Assembly (NCBI GenBank): GCA_002368175.1 | Contig: AP018172.1 | Span: 6,389,001 to 6,453,000, forward strand | DNA from: Calothrix sp. NIES-2098 | Lineage (GTDB): Bacteria > Cyanobacteriota > Cyanobacteriia > Cyanobacteriales > Nostocaceae | Direction: 5' to 3' | Length of the DNA stretch: 64,000 bases | Shown: positions 26,084 through 35,259 of the stretch, one piece after another | Layout of the letters: each line of letters starts with the position of its first letter | Position numbering within the stretch: the first letter of the stretch is position 1 | Position numbers and translations under genes: made by a program | Notes under the pieces: model-generated | Seen by the model: only the letters and a program-made list of their open reading frames with translations | The model's database searches: none | What the model was told of the DNA's origin: nothing

Positions 26084-26458
26084 TTACACCCAACGCCCTA
26101 CAACTACCCGCACTGTTCCATCTGCTAATACTTCTTCGTCCTCCACATTAAAGCCTTGTTCTTGCACTGTTGCCATCAAGGTTTTATGAGCATATTTTTG
26201 ACTAATAGAATTAACAAACTGCTGTTGATTGATTTTTGCTCCCCAAAAGTCTGCAACTATTTCGTAGTTTTCACCATTGCGGCGAAAACCCAAGTCATAA
26301 CCGTTTTTTTGGCGAATTACATACTCGGCTTGAGTGGTACTACCTTGATATCCGCGTACATTAGTGTTGCATTCAACTTGATAGCCCAATTCTTGCAACA
26401 CTTCATGGAGAATTTCACCGCGTTTGATTTGAACTTTGATAGTTGTGAAATGAGACAT
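26084..26458 (-). CDS. ycf35: Ycf35-like protein (DUF1257)
   Basis: A 124-residue protein of the DUF1257/Ycf35 family, found in cyanobacteria and red-lineage plastids; function unknown. Recognisable blocks are MSHFTTIKVQIKRGEILHEV, GYQVECNTNVRGYQG, YDLGFRRNGENYEIVADFWG and the C-terminal ADGTVRVVVGRWV. It follows the Ycf46-type AAA+ gene by 57 bases on the minus strand, so the two are probably one transcript. DUF2997, which often sits next to Ycf35 in other genomes, lies on the facing strand. All these proteins lack membrane segments. Confidence 0.88.
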   Translation of the reverse strand: MSHFTTIKVQIKRGEILHEVLQELGYQVECNTNVRGYQGSTTQAEYVIRQKNGYDLGFRRNGENYEIVADFWGAKINQQQFVNSISQKYAHKTLMATVQEQGFNVEDEEVLADGTVRVVVGRWV

Positions 26459-26515
26459 AATTGATTATGGTTTGTAGATTTCAAAAAAATTGCAGAGAAC
26501 GCAGAGTTTTTCTTG

Positions 26516-28153
26516 TTAATCAACTTCTAATGGCCCGATTCCTTGTTGGGTTGAGTATTGCTTTAATTCCTCCACTAATTGAATATCATTGGATGCAGCC
26601 CTTGCACCTGCTTCTGCGGCCCATTGCTTTAAGGCTTCAATTTGATTGCGGGCGATCGCAGCTAAGGGTACTGTCTGCGCTACAGCCTGTAAAATATCTT
26701 CTGTATTGAAGTCTCGTCTTTGTCCCTCAACTCTTGTGGAAAATGCTTGGTGCATGGCATCGATAATTACTTGCTCAATTTCTGCACCACTGAAGTTAGG
26801 AGTCTGTTTGGCTAACAAAGCTAAGTTAAATTCTCGCAGGCGACTAGGGCGTAACCTTTGCAAATGCACTTTAAAAATTTCTTGGCGTTCGGGTTCTGTA
26901 GGTAAATTTAAAAAGAAAATCTCGTCAAATCTGCCTTTGCGTAACAATTCGGCTGGTAATATTTGCACATTATTTGCGGTGGCGACAATAAATACTGGAC
27001 TGGTTTTTTCTTGCATCCAGGTAATCAAACTGCCAAATACCCGGCGCGATGTTCCTGAATCCCCATCAATACCAGTGGTAATATTGCCAAAGGCTTTGTC
27101 AATTTCATCAATCCATAAAACGCAAGGTGCCATTGCTTCGGTTAGCTGAATCATTTGGCGGACGCGGCTTTCGCTTTCACCAACAATTCCACCAAATAAT
27201 CGCCCAGAATCTAATCTCAGTAGGGGTAAGCGCCATTCATGGGCGATAGTTTTGGCGGAGAGGGATTTACCTGTTCCTTGTATCCCCACCAGCAACATAC
27301 CTTTGGGGTTAGGAATACCGTAGCGTCTGGCTTCTTCGGTAAAAGCATCTTGACGCATCAGTACCCATTGCTTGAGTTGATCTAATCCCCCGACGCGTTT
27401 GAGTGATTCTTGCGGTGTGAAAAATTCTAAAATTCCAGTTTGTCGGATTGCTTGCTTTTTTTCTTCCAACACACCATCAATGTCAGACTCATTTACCTGC
27501 TGTTTGGCGGCTAAGGCTTTTGCTAACACCCTAGAAATCCGAGTGCGACTTAAACCTTGACAGGCTTTAACTAACTGTTCCCGCGCCAAACCAGAAACAT
27601 TTAATTTATCAGGTACTACTAATTTTTGAATTAAATAATCGATTTCGCTGACGCTAGGTAAGGGAAAATCAACGACTGTCACCTCTTGCAGTAACTCGTC
27701 GGGAAGTTCTAAAGTATGGCTGGTCGTAATAATAGTTTTACGCGATCGCTTTAACTCTCGGGTCAAGTTTCGTAACTCTCGGACTATAGGTGCATTCTTC
27801 TCGGTGGTAGGGTTTTTCACAAATGGATGCAAATCTCGCAGTACAAACATCGCCGCTGTTTGAGCATCAGCTTTGGCAATGCGTGCTAATGCAGCCATCA
27901 CCGAACCTTTATCTGCACCATTGTCACTCCAACCCCGAACAATATCCCAAAATAAAACCTGTCGTTTGGGCACAGAACGCGACGCAACTTGTAGCAGCAC
28001 TTCTTCTACAGGTTCTTCTTCAACGGAAATCACATACAGTAAGGGATACCTTGCCCGAATCATCAAATCAAGTTGCTCTACCAAGGAGGCGTATTGCTGA
28101 CTCTGACTGTTATCAGTTGCATCTCCTTTCCCATTTTGATGAAAGTTACTCAT
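26516..28153 (-). CDS. ycf46: Ycf46-type AAA+ ATPase
   Basis: A 545-residue soluble ATPase. The N-terminal domain (residues 20-240, LDLMIRARYPLLYVISVEEE) is specific to the Ycf46 family, and the AAA+ core has Walker A GIQGTGKSLSAKTIAHEW, Walker B CVLWIDEIDKAFG, sensor 1 VFIVATANN and the arginine-finger region ELLRKGRFDEIFF. Ycf46 has been linked to control of inorganic carbon use in Synechocystis, but its mechanism is not settled. It is upstream of ycf35 in the same direction. Starting residue is ATG 28153 (MSNFHQNGKGD); the first 15 residues are polar and variable. Confidence 0.9.
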   Translation of the reverse strand: MSNFHQNGKGDATDNSQSQQYASLVEQLDLMIRARYPLLYVISVEEEPVEEVLLQVASRSVPKRQVLFWDIVRGWSDNGADKGSVMAALARIAKADAQTAAMFVLRDLHPFVKNPTTEKNAPIVRELRNLTRELKRSRKTIITTSHTLELPDELLQEVTVVDFPLPSVSEIDYLIQKLVVPDKLNVSGLAREQLVKACQGLSRTRISRVLAKALAAKQQVNESDIDGVLEEKKQAIRQTGILEFFTPQESLKRVGGLDQLKQWVLMRQDAFTEEARRYGIPNPKGMLLVGIQGTGKSLSAKTIAHEWRLPLLRLDSGRLFGGIVGESESRVRQMIQLTEAMAPCVLWIDEIDKAFGNITTGIDGDSGTSRRVFGSLITWMQEKTSPVFIVATANNVQILPAELLRKGRFDEIFFLNLPTEPERQEIFKVHLQRLRPSRLREFNLALLAKQTPNFSGAEIEQVIIDAMHQAFSTRVEGQRRDFNTEDILQAVAQTVPLAAIARNQIEALKQWAAEAGARAASNDIQLVEELKQYSTQQGIGPLEVD

Positions 28154-28395
28154 CTTGCCCCGACTTTGGGTTAATTAGTAATGGCGTGGCGACTTTAGAC
28201 CTGAGTAGAGGTCTGCTAGCGTAGAACATCTGTACTCATATTGAGTTACTTTAGTGTATTCGCTTTTTGCCGGATTGCCAAGGGGCATCGTAAAGATAGC
28301 AGAGGGAGCAGAGGTAGCAGAGGAGCAGAGGAGAGTGACAATATCCAAAGTCACAGTTTTGCTGTTCTCCGTTCCCTGTTCCCTTATTGAACAAA

Positions 28396-29427
28396 TTAGC
28401 CAAAATAGTAAGATGTATCGTGAGCAGCTTTCCATTCTGGCTTGTAGGTAGAGAGCGATCGCATATATTGCGCGCGTTCAAAAGCACTGGGATCTGGGCA
28501 ATGTTTCTGACTCAGACTGCCCTGCATTTGTTTGATTGATTCGTACTCGTGTTTTTCCATCCATTGGCATATTTCCTGCTCGATGACTCGAATGTGGTTG
28601 ATACCATGTCGTAGCAGTACGCTGGCAAACATTGCGATACTCGCACCAGCCACGATCGTTTTGACTACATCTTCGCCTTTATGAACGCCACTAGTTGCAG
28701 CTAAATCTGCTTGAATGCGACCATAAAGTATTGCAATCCAACGTAAGGGTAAGCGCAATGACTGCGGCGTACTTAAAAGTACGTTGGGTTCCACCTCTAA
28801 AAGATTGAGATTAATATCCGGTTGGTAAAAGCGGTTAAACAATACCAATGCATTTGCACCTGCTTCATCTAAACGTTTTGCCATGTTGGCCATGTTCGTA
28901 AAGTAGGGGCTGAGTTTGACTGCGACAGGAATAGTTACTGTTGCTTTCACTGCCAGCAGAATATCAATATAAGTCTGCTCAATTTCTGCACTCGTCAATT
29001 CCATATCAGTAGGGACGTTGTAAATATTCAGTTCCAGTGCGTCTGCTCCTGCTTGCTGAATCTGTTTGGCATAGTTCGTCCAACCGCCAACCGAAGAGCC
29101 GTTAAGGCTAGCAATAATTGGAATACTTACCTTCTGTTTGGCTTTGTGAATATGCTCCAAGTAAGTTTCTGGCCCTACCCGAAAGCTCATGGGTTCGGGA
29201 AAGTAAGTGAGAGCTTCAGGAAAGCTTTCAGTACCGTAAGTCAGGTGATAGTGAAGTTCATAGCGTTCTAAGCGCAACTGTTCTTCAAATAGCGAATGCA
29301 TCACTACCGCCGCCGCACCTGCGTCTTCCATGCGTCGAATGTTGTCAATGTCTTCAGATAGGGGAGATGCAGCAGCAACCAAAGGCGATCGCAATATCAT
29401 TCCCAGATAAGATGTAGTTAAATCCAT
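28396..29427 (-). CDS. Dihydroorotate-dehydrogenase-like flavoprotein
   Basis: A 343-residue TIM-barrel protein of the DHODH-like class. It starts MDLTTSYLGMILRSPLVAAA, and contains IPIIASLNGSSVGGWTNYAK, ADALELNIYNVP and the phosphate-binding SGVHKGEDVVKTIVAGAS. I use ATG 29427, which has GGAGG at a good distance; an alternative at 29442 overlaps the nifJ stop. It sits 14 bases after nifJ and is probably co-transcribed. Real PyrD works on dihydroorotate; the nifJ neighbour suggests instead a pyruvate-fermentation or redox role, as the pair recurs in cyanobacteria from memory. The substrate is unknown. Confidence 0.8.
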   Translation of the reverse strand: MDLTTSYLGMILRSPLVAAASPLSEDIDNIRRMEDAGAAAVVMHSLFEEQLRLERYELHYHLTYGTESFPEALTYFPEPMSFRVGPETYLEHIHKAKQKVSIPIIASLNGSSVGGWTNYAKQIQQAGADALELNIYNVPTDMELTSAEIEQTYIDILLAVKATVTIPVAVKLSPYFTNMANMAKRLDEAGANALVLFNRFYQPDINLNLLEVEPNVLLSTPQSLRLPLRWIAILYGRIQADLAATSGVHKGEDVVKTIVAGASIAMFASVLLRHGINHIRVIEQEICQWMEKHEYESIKQMQGSLSQKHCPDPSAFERAQYMRSLSTYKPEWKAAHDTSYYFG

Positions 29428-29441
29428 AATAACCTCCTGCA

Positions 29442-32400
29442 CTAGGCTTTATGTAGTTGGCGTGCAGCCAAATACTGATACATCTGCCAACGGGTATTTA
29501 CATCTTCTTGAGCTTCTTGAAGTAACTGCTTCGCCGCTTCTGGACTACTCTTAGTCAACATCTTGAAGCGGTTTTCCAAGTACATATATTGCTCTATTGG
29601 TAATTTAGGCGATCGCGAATCTAGCTGTAATGGGTTTTCTCCCTGCTTGACTCGCTCTGGATTAAACCGATATAACAACCATTGACCGGAATCGACAGCA
29701 GCTTTTTGATTCTGCATTGCTGTACTCATGTTGATGCCGTGGGCGATGCAATGGCTATAAGCAATAATTAGTGATGGCCCTGCGTAAGCTTCCGCTTCGA
29801 GGAACGCCTTCAGAGTGTGTTCATCTCTTGCACCCATTGCCACACTTGCAACATAAACATTGCCGTAAGTCATCGCCATTAAGCCTAGGTCTTTTTTACC
29901 AGCAGCTTTTCCGCCAGAGGCAAATTTAGCTACTGCTGCTTTCGGAGTGGCTTTAGAATTTTGTCCGCCTGTGTTGGAATAAACTTCTGTATCGAGGATG
30001 AGAATATTCACGTTGCGTCCGCTAGCTAAGACGTGATCTAATCCACCAAAGCCGATATCATAACCCCAACCATCACCACCGATAATCCAGACGCTTTTCT
30101 TCACCAGGTAATCAGCCAGGGATTTAAGAGTCCTGAGTTTTGAGTTTTGAGTGTCGAGTGCAATCAGTTCATCTAATTGCTTTTTCAGTATTTCTACTAG
30201 TTTGCGTTGTTCCCAAATATCGGCTTCGTCTTTTTGTACTGCCTTGAGAATACTATTTACTAAATTTTCGCCTAGTTCTGGCGTGAGTTGAAGGAGTAAT
30301 TGCGCCGCAAATTCTGCCTGTTTATCGATAGAAACGCGAAAACCAAGACCAAATTCGGCGTTATCTTCAAATAACGAGTTAGACCAAGCCGGGCCGCGTC
30401 CTTCGGCGTTGTGCGTCCAAGGAGTAGTCGGTAAATTGCCGCCATAAATCGAAGAACAACCAGTAGCGTTGGCGACAATCATGCGATCGCCAAATAATTG
30501 TGTGGCTAACTTAATATAAGGTGTCTCGCCACAACCAGCGCAAGCTCCAGAAAACTCAAATAACGGTTCTTGCATTTGCTGCTGGTTAATATGAGTTAGC
30601 TTCAAATCTCGTCTATCTGGATTAGGGATACTTAAGAAGAAATCCCAATTTTCCCGTTCTTGTTCTCGTAATGGCAATTGCGGAGCCATATTGATAGCTT
30701 TGCGGCGGAGTTCTGTTTTATCCTTCGCTGGGCAAACATCTACGCAAATACCGCAACCCGTACAATCTTCGGCTGCTACTTGGATAGTGTATTTTAAACC
30801 TTTCCAATCGTGGTCTTTAGCATTCGTACTCTTGAAAGTCGCTGGTGCCTTTTCTAACTCCTGCGGTTCGTAAACTTTACTACGAATCACGCTATGAGGA
30901 CAGACCATCACGCACTTACCGCACTGAACGCAGACATCGGGAACCCAAACAGGTATTTCTTGAGCAATGTTGCGTTTTTCCCATTTCGCTGTACCAGTAG
31001 GATACGTACCGTCACATGGTAAAGCACTCACGGGTAGTTCATCTCCTGCACGGGCAATCATTTTACCCAGGACATCGCGGACAAAAGTAGGCGCAGTCTC
31101 AGGGATTGGGGATTGAACAGCAGATGCGGAGAATTTTTCTCCAATTTCTACTGCATATAAATTATCCAAGGTGGTATCTACGGCCTTGATATTCATCTGG
31201 ACAATTTCATCGCCTTTCTTACCATAAGTCTTGCGGATGGACTTTTTAATTTCTGCGATCGCTTCTTCTCGTGGTAATACACCAGATAAGGCGAAAAAAC
31301 AAACCTGCATTACCGTGTTAATGCGTCCAGCCATACCTGCTGCACGGGCGACTTTGTAAGCGTTAATTACATAAACTTGCAGATGTTTTTGAATAATTTG
31401 CTCTTGTACTGAGGTTGGTAAATGCTGCCAAACTTCTTCTTTGTCGTAAGGAGAATTAATTAAGAATGTACCGCCGGGAATTATGTCTTTAAGAATCGGG
31501 AATTTTTCTATAAAATCCCATTGATGACAAGCAACGAAATTCGCTTTAGTAATTAAATATGTAGAGCGAATTGGTTGGGCACCAAAGCGGAGATGGGAAA
31601 CTGTAACTGAACCTGATTTCTTAGAGTCGTAGACAAAATAACCTTGGGCGTAATTGTTTGTGTCTTCGCCAATAATTTTGATTGAGTTTTTATTAGCACC
31701 TACTGTACCATCTGCACCCAAACCATAAAAAATGGCTCTAACTATATTGTCTGGTTCAATATTAAATTCTGGGTCATAATTCAAGCTGGTGTGGGTGACA
31801 TCATCGTTAATTCCCACCGTGAAATGATTTTTCGGTTCAGCCGCCGCCAAATTATCAAATACGGCTTTCACCATTGCTGGAGTGAATTCTTTAGAAGATA
31901 AACCGTAACGACCACCGATGATTTTGGGGAGAGGCAAGGGGGACAAGGGAGATGAGGCTTTTCCTGTTTCCCATGCTTCATGAATTGCAGCGACCACATC
32001 TAAATATAAAGGTTCGCCTGATGCGCCAGGTTCTTTGGTGCGGTCTAAGACGGCGATGCTACGGGTAGTTGCTGGTAAAGCGGCGACAAATCTTTGGGCA
32101 TCAAAGGGGCGATACAATCTGACTTTAACAACACCAACTTTTTCACCGCGATTATTTAAATAATCTACGGTTTCGTGGACAGCTTCACAACCAGAACCTA
32201 TGAGGACAATAACTCGTTCGGCTACTGGGTCGCCGTAATATTCATATAGTTGGTACTGTCGTCCAGTCATCGCCGCAAATTCATCCATCACTTTTTGAGT
32301 GATTTCTGGACAGGCTAGATAGTAAGGATTAACGGTTTCCCTAGCTTGGAAGTAGACATCAGGGTTTTGCGCCGTACCGCGTAAAACGGGTTTATCGGGA

Positions 32401-33029
32401 GTGAGAGCGCGGGAACGATGCGCCAGTACTAATTCATCAGGGATAAATTTTCGTAAATCTTCCTCTGCTAACAGTTCCAGTTTGTTAATTTCGTGGGAGG
32501 TACGGAAGCCATCAAAAAAGTGCAGAAATGGTACTCGTGATTCTAACGTCGCTCGCGTGGAGATTAAAGCAAAATCGTAGCTCTCTTGCACTGATGCAGC
32601 ACACAGCATAGCAAAACCAGTACTCCGCGCTGCCATCACATCGCTGTGGTCGCCGAAAATGGAGAGGGCTTGAGCAGCGAGCGATCGCGCGGCAATATGA
32701 AATACTGTAGGTGTTAATTCTCCAGCAATTTTGTACATATTCGGGATCGTTAACAATAATCCCTGAGATGCGGTAAATGTGGTTGTGAGCGAACCTGTTT
32801 GCAAAGCACCATGTACAGCACCAGCAACACCACCTTCACTCTGCATCTGTACTACTGATGGAACAGTTCCCCAAACGTTAGGTTTTCCTTCACTAGACCA
32901 CGTATCTGCCCACTCGGCCATTGGTGAAGAAGGAGTAATTGGGTAAATGACAATGACTTCATTTAATTTATAGACTACTTGGGCTACAGCTTCATTGCCA
33001 TCAATGGTTGCAAATGTTCTGTTCGTCAT
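29442..33029 (-). CDS. nifJ: Pyruvate:ferredoxin (flavodoxin) oxidoreductase
   Basis: A 1195-residue single-chain PFOR. It oxidises pyruvate to acetyl-CoA and CO2 while reducing ferredoxin or flavodoxin, used in fermentation and, in heterocystous strains, to feed nitrogenase under iron limitation. Motifs: N-terminal ATIDGNEAVAQVVYKLNEV; two [4Fe-4S] sites CVQCGKCVMVCP (about residue 698) and CTGCGICVDVCP (about 753); thiamine-diphosphate sites CAGCGETPYIKLATQLFG and GGDGWGYDIGFGG (about 978). It runs with the DHODH-like gene. I find no NtcA box ahead of it. All cofactor motifs are intact, and full length fits the family. Confidence 0.95.
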   Translation of the reverse strand: MTNRTFATIDGNEAVAQVVYKLNEVIVIYPITPSSPMAEWADTWSSEGKPNVWGTVPSVVQMQSEGGVAGAVHGALQTGSLTTTFTASQGLLLTIPNMYKIAGELTPTVFHIAARSLAAQALSIFGDHSDVMAARSTGFAMLCAASVQESYDFALISTRATLESRVPFLHFFDGFRTSHEINKLELLAEEDLRKFIPDELVLAHRSRALTPDKPVLRGTAQNPDVYFQARETVNPYYLACPEITQKVMDEFAAMTGRQYQLYEYYGDPVAERVIVLIGSGCEAVHETVDYLNNRGEKVGVVKVRLYRPFDAQRFVAALPATTRSIAVLDRTKEPGASGEPLYLDVVAAIHEAWETGKASSPLSPLPLPKIIGGRYGLSSKEFTPAMVKAVFDNLAAAEPKNHFTVGINDDVTHTSLNYDPEFNIEPDNIVRAIFYGLGADGTVGANKNSIKIIGEDTNNYAQGYFVYDSKKSGSVTVSHLRFGAQPIRSTYLITKANFVACHQWDFIEKFPILKDIIPGGTFLINSPYDKEEVWQHLPTSVQEQIIQKHLQVYVINAYKVARAAGMAGRINTVMQVCFFALSGVLPREEAIAEIKKSIRKTYGKKGDEIVQMNIKAVDTTLDNLYAVEIGEKFSASAVQSPIPETAPTFVRDVLGKMIARAGDELPVSALPCDGTYPTGTAKWEKRNIAQEIPVWVPDVCVQCGKCVMVCPHSVIRSKVYEPQELEKAPATFKSTNAKDHDWKGLKYTIQVAAEDCTGCGICVDVCPAKDKTELRRKAINMAPQLPLREQERENWDFFLSIPNPDRRDLKLTHINQQQMQEPLFEFSGACAGCGETPYIKLATQLFGDRMIVANATGCSSIYGGNLPTTPWTHNAEGRGPAWSNSLFEDNAEFGLGFRVSIDKQAEFAAQLLLQLTPELGENLVNSILKAVQKDEADIWEQRKLVEILKKQLDELIALDTQNSKLRTLKSLADYLVKKSVWIIGGDGWGYDIGFGGLDHVLASGRNVNILILDTEVYSNTGGQNSKATPKAAVAKFASGGKAAGKKDLGLMAMTYGNVYVASVAMGARDEHTLKAFLEAEAYAGPSLIIAYSHCIAHGINMSTAMQNQKAAVDSGQWLLYRFNPERVKQGENPLQLDSRSPKLPIEQYMYLENRFKMLTKSSPEAAKQLLQEAQEDVNTRWQMYQYLAARQLHKA

Positions 33030-33181
33030 TTTGGTTCAACCTTTGCCAGCTTCTCTGCCTTGATTTTTCTGGCACCATCTTGAAGATATATCTAAAGCTT
33101 GAGGAACTTGTGAGGAAGTCACCCCGATTACTTAAAATCTGGCCAGCGCTTCCATTGCTTTCAAGGCTAATCATATTAAAA

Positions 33182-33230
33182 GCGATCGCTCTGGTTAAAT
33201 ATCAACAACAATAGAGCGATCGCATTTTTT
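33182..33230 (-). terminator. HIP1-based hairpin, candidate terminator
   Basis: GCGATCGCTCT (33182-33192) and AGAGCGATCGC (33213-33223) form an 11-bp stem built on two HIP1 octamers. T tracts follow on both strands: TTTTTT on plus (33225-33230) and TTTT on minus, directly behind the minus-strand gene ending at 33282. A terminator role is plausible. Confidence 0.5.
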
Positions 33231-33281
33231 CTATGTAGGATACAGGGAAAAAAGTAAAACTGAAAGCAGGCAGTTTTATAA

Positions 33282-33626
33282 TTAACTTTCATCTGCCGAC
33301 TTAACAGTTACAAACCAAAATGGCCCTGTTTCGGTGCATTTGTTATTTTCCTGAGTGTCGTAGACTACTATTCCTGGTGTTGACAGAGTTAAAGCCTCTC
33401 CCAATTTGATGTAGGAAATAAAGGGTTCAAGATATTTAACAACCAGATCGTAGTTAGAAGTTGGCAAGACTTTGTCTTGAAAGTACTCATAGCCTACATC
33501 TTCTACGCTTTCGTAATATCGGATTGTCAAATCGTTTAATTCTTTATCGGGAAAGTAGTGTTTAATTTGTTCGCTTAAACGATCGGGAATTTTTGTCGCT
33601 GGGTCAAGTAGTGTTGCGGTTCTCAT
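33282..33626 (-). CDS. Hypothetical protein
   Basis: A 114-residue soluble protein starting MRTATLLDPATKIPDRLSEQ, with IKHYFPDKELNDLTIRYYES and GPFWFVTVKSADES at the end. It is acidic, without Cys clusters or membrane segments. The end resembles no family I know. It is upstream of and on the same strand as nifJ, separated by a terminator-like hairpin, so it is unlikely to be in that operon. GGAG-type sequence (aggagcagg on the complement of 33629-33640) precedes the ATG, which supports the start. Confidence 0.5.
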   Translation of the reverse strand: MRTATLLDPATKIPDRLSEQIKHYFPDKELNDLTIRYYESVEDVGYEYFQDKVLPTSNYDLVVKYLEPFISYIKLGEALTLSTPGIVVYDTQENNKCTETGPFWFVTVKSADES

Positions 33627-33905
33627 AATTTCCTGCTCCTTTTGAGTTTAATTAGCTGTGACAATGGGAGTTAAACTCGTGAAGCCGATCTTTATATCTG
33701 GTTTCTCTCACTTTGCTGCATTTTCATCATAGAAAAATAGTTTGAGAAACTTGTGAGGTTTCAACAACATCATCGTGCCGATCGCCTGATTAGCGATAAC
33801 TGTTACAGTAGCGGTAGTAGCGATCGCAGTTCTGGCTACAGTGAGTGGTAGAAGCGGTGCTGGTAGCCGTTGGTAACGAATAGAATTTAGGCAAGCAAGA
33901 GACAA

Positions 33906-34856
33906 ATGAAGTTGACTCCGAAAACAGAATTCGACGAACCACTCTTAAAATTTGACTTCCCTAGCATTCATATTGGCGTTGCAGAATACGAATTAGGCAA
34001 AACTGGCTGCACGGTTTTCTATTTTCCTCATGGTGCGATCGCATCTGTTGATATTCGAGGTGGTGCGCCAGGTACAATCATGGCGGGTGACGGTTGGGTA
34101 GATGCCATTTGCTACGCTGGAGGCTCACTTTATGGTTTAGAGGCTGCTACTGGCGTATCTGCGGAATTATTTGCTTTGCGGAATTATAGCACTCATTGGT
34201 ATGACATAGCTGTGGTGCGGGGTGCAATTATTTTTGACTTTTTACCACGTGATAACTCGATTTATCCAGATAAAGAATTAGGAAAAGCCGCACTCAAAGC
34301 CGCAAAACCCGATATTTTTCCTTTAGGTGCAAGAGGCGCTGGTCGTTCTGCGACTGTTGGTAAAGTTTTTGACTTTAGCAATGCTGAATCTGCTGGTCAA
34401 GGCGGTGCGTTCCGTCAAATTGGCGAGACAAAGCTAGCTGTATTTACGATTGTGAATGCGATCGGAGCAATTGTAGATCGTCAGGGACAGGTTGTACGCG
34501 GGCTGTTAAACCCAAATACAGGAGAGCGATGTTGCACTAGCGATGATTTAGAACAGCGAATCAAATTTCATCTGGATGCTAGAACCGCTAAAGGTAACAC
34601 AACTTTAACCTTAGTAGCTACAAATCAAAAACTGCAATCAAAACAACTTAAACAGTTAGCAAAGCAAGTTCACGGTTCAATGGCAAGAGCAATTCAACCG
34701 TTTCACACGCTTGATGATGGTGACGTTCTCTACGCTGTCACCACTAACGAAGTTGAGAATAAGTATTTAGAAACCACTGCTTTAGGCATACTAGCCTCTG
34801 AGTTAGCTTGGGACGCGGTTTTGAGTTGTTTTGCTAATGCTAGTTCATCAAATTAA
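33906..34856 (+). CDS. P1-family peptidase (DmpA/NylC type)
   Basis: A 316-residue N-terminal-nucleophile hydrolase of the S58/P1 family, which includes the aminopeptidase DmpA and the nylon-oligomer hydrolase NylC. These proteins cut themselves before a Thr or Ser that becomes the nucleophile; here the likely site is N231-T232 in KGNTTLTLVATN. Other family features are DGWVDAICYAGGSLYGLEA and PLGARGAGRSATVGKVF. No signal peptide is seen. The start ATG 33906 is 3 bases after a minus-strand open frame that I rejected. Nothing suggests which amide is cut. Confidence 0.8.
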   Translation: MKLTPKTEFDEPLLKFDFPSIHIGVAEYELGKTGCTVFYFPHGAIASVDIRGGAPGTIMAGDGWVDAICYAGGSLYGLEAATGVSAELFALRNYSTHWYDIAVVRGAIIFDFLPRDNSIYPDKELGKAALKAAKPDIFPLGARGAGRSATVGKVFDFSNAESAGQGGAFRQIGETKLAVFTIVNAIGAIVDRQGQVVRGLLNPNTGERCCTSDDLEQRIKFHLDARTAKGNTTLTLVATNQKLQSKQLKQLAKQVHGSMARAIQPFHTLDDGDVLYAVTTNEVENKYLETTALGILASELAWDAVLSCFANASSSN

Positions 34857-35259
34857 CAGCCAACTTCAGGCTGAGGGAATTATAGAAATTACACGGGATT
34901 GATGCTAGATTTTGAGACCAATAATTGTGTAATTTATCTAATTACAATTTGTTGTAAATTATCTAATTTTAAAAGCTAATACCAATTCAAATAATGTTTG
35001 CGACAGATAAATTCTTTGTGGGGGCACGGCACCGACAATCTTTTGGTATATCAAATTATCTTACTGATGCCGTGCCCCTACTCATCTGTCACTTTTTTCA
35101 AATTGATATAAGACAGCGAGGATATTTTTGTCTTGTGCTGACTCTGCTTCAATAGCTTACACAGCGATAGGATATTTGTAATTGCAAGTCCATAAATTAG
35201 TAACTCTGCTGTCTTCTCTAGGTTTTAAGTTAAATTTAGAATTTGATTCTGAATGGTTT
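34857..35259. other. Intergenic region with a MITE-like element
   Basis: About 400 bases between the P1 peptidase and the M16 peptidase; most is the element at 34979-35110. Both flanks are AT-rich. The region from 35182 to 35259 continues the M16 frame from a TTG but does not look like part of the protein. Confidence 0.4.
34979..35110. mobile_element. Non-autonomous MITE-like element, copy 1
   Basis: Terminal inverted repeats ATACCAATT (left) and ATATCAATT (right, read on minus) border about 130 bases. Inside are GACAGAT (35002-35008) with ATCTGTC (35084-35090) and GGGGCACGGCA (35021-35031) with TGCCGTGCCCC (35068-35078). There is no open frame. The right half and the bases after it (ATAAGACAGCGA) match the element at 46745-46839, followed by ATAAAACAGCGA. 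A transposase supplied from elsewhere would be needed. Confidence 0.6.

Noticed and set aside
33708..33905. Minus-strand 65-residue open frame ahead of the P1 peptidase
   Set aside because: Its start is directly next to the P1 gene start and its sequence is low-complexity with no family features.
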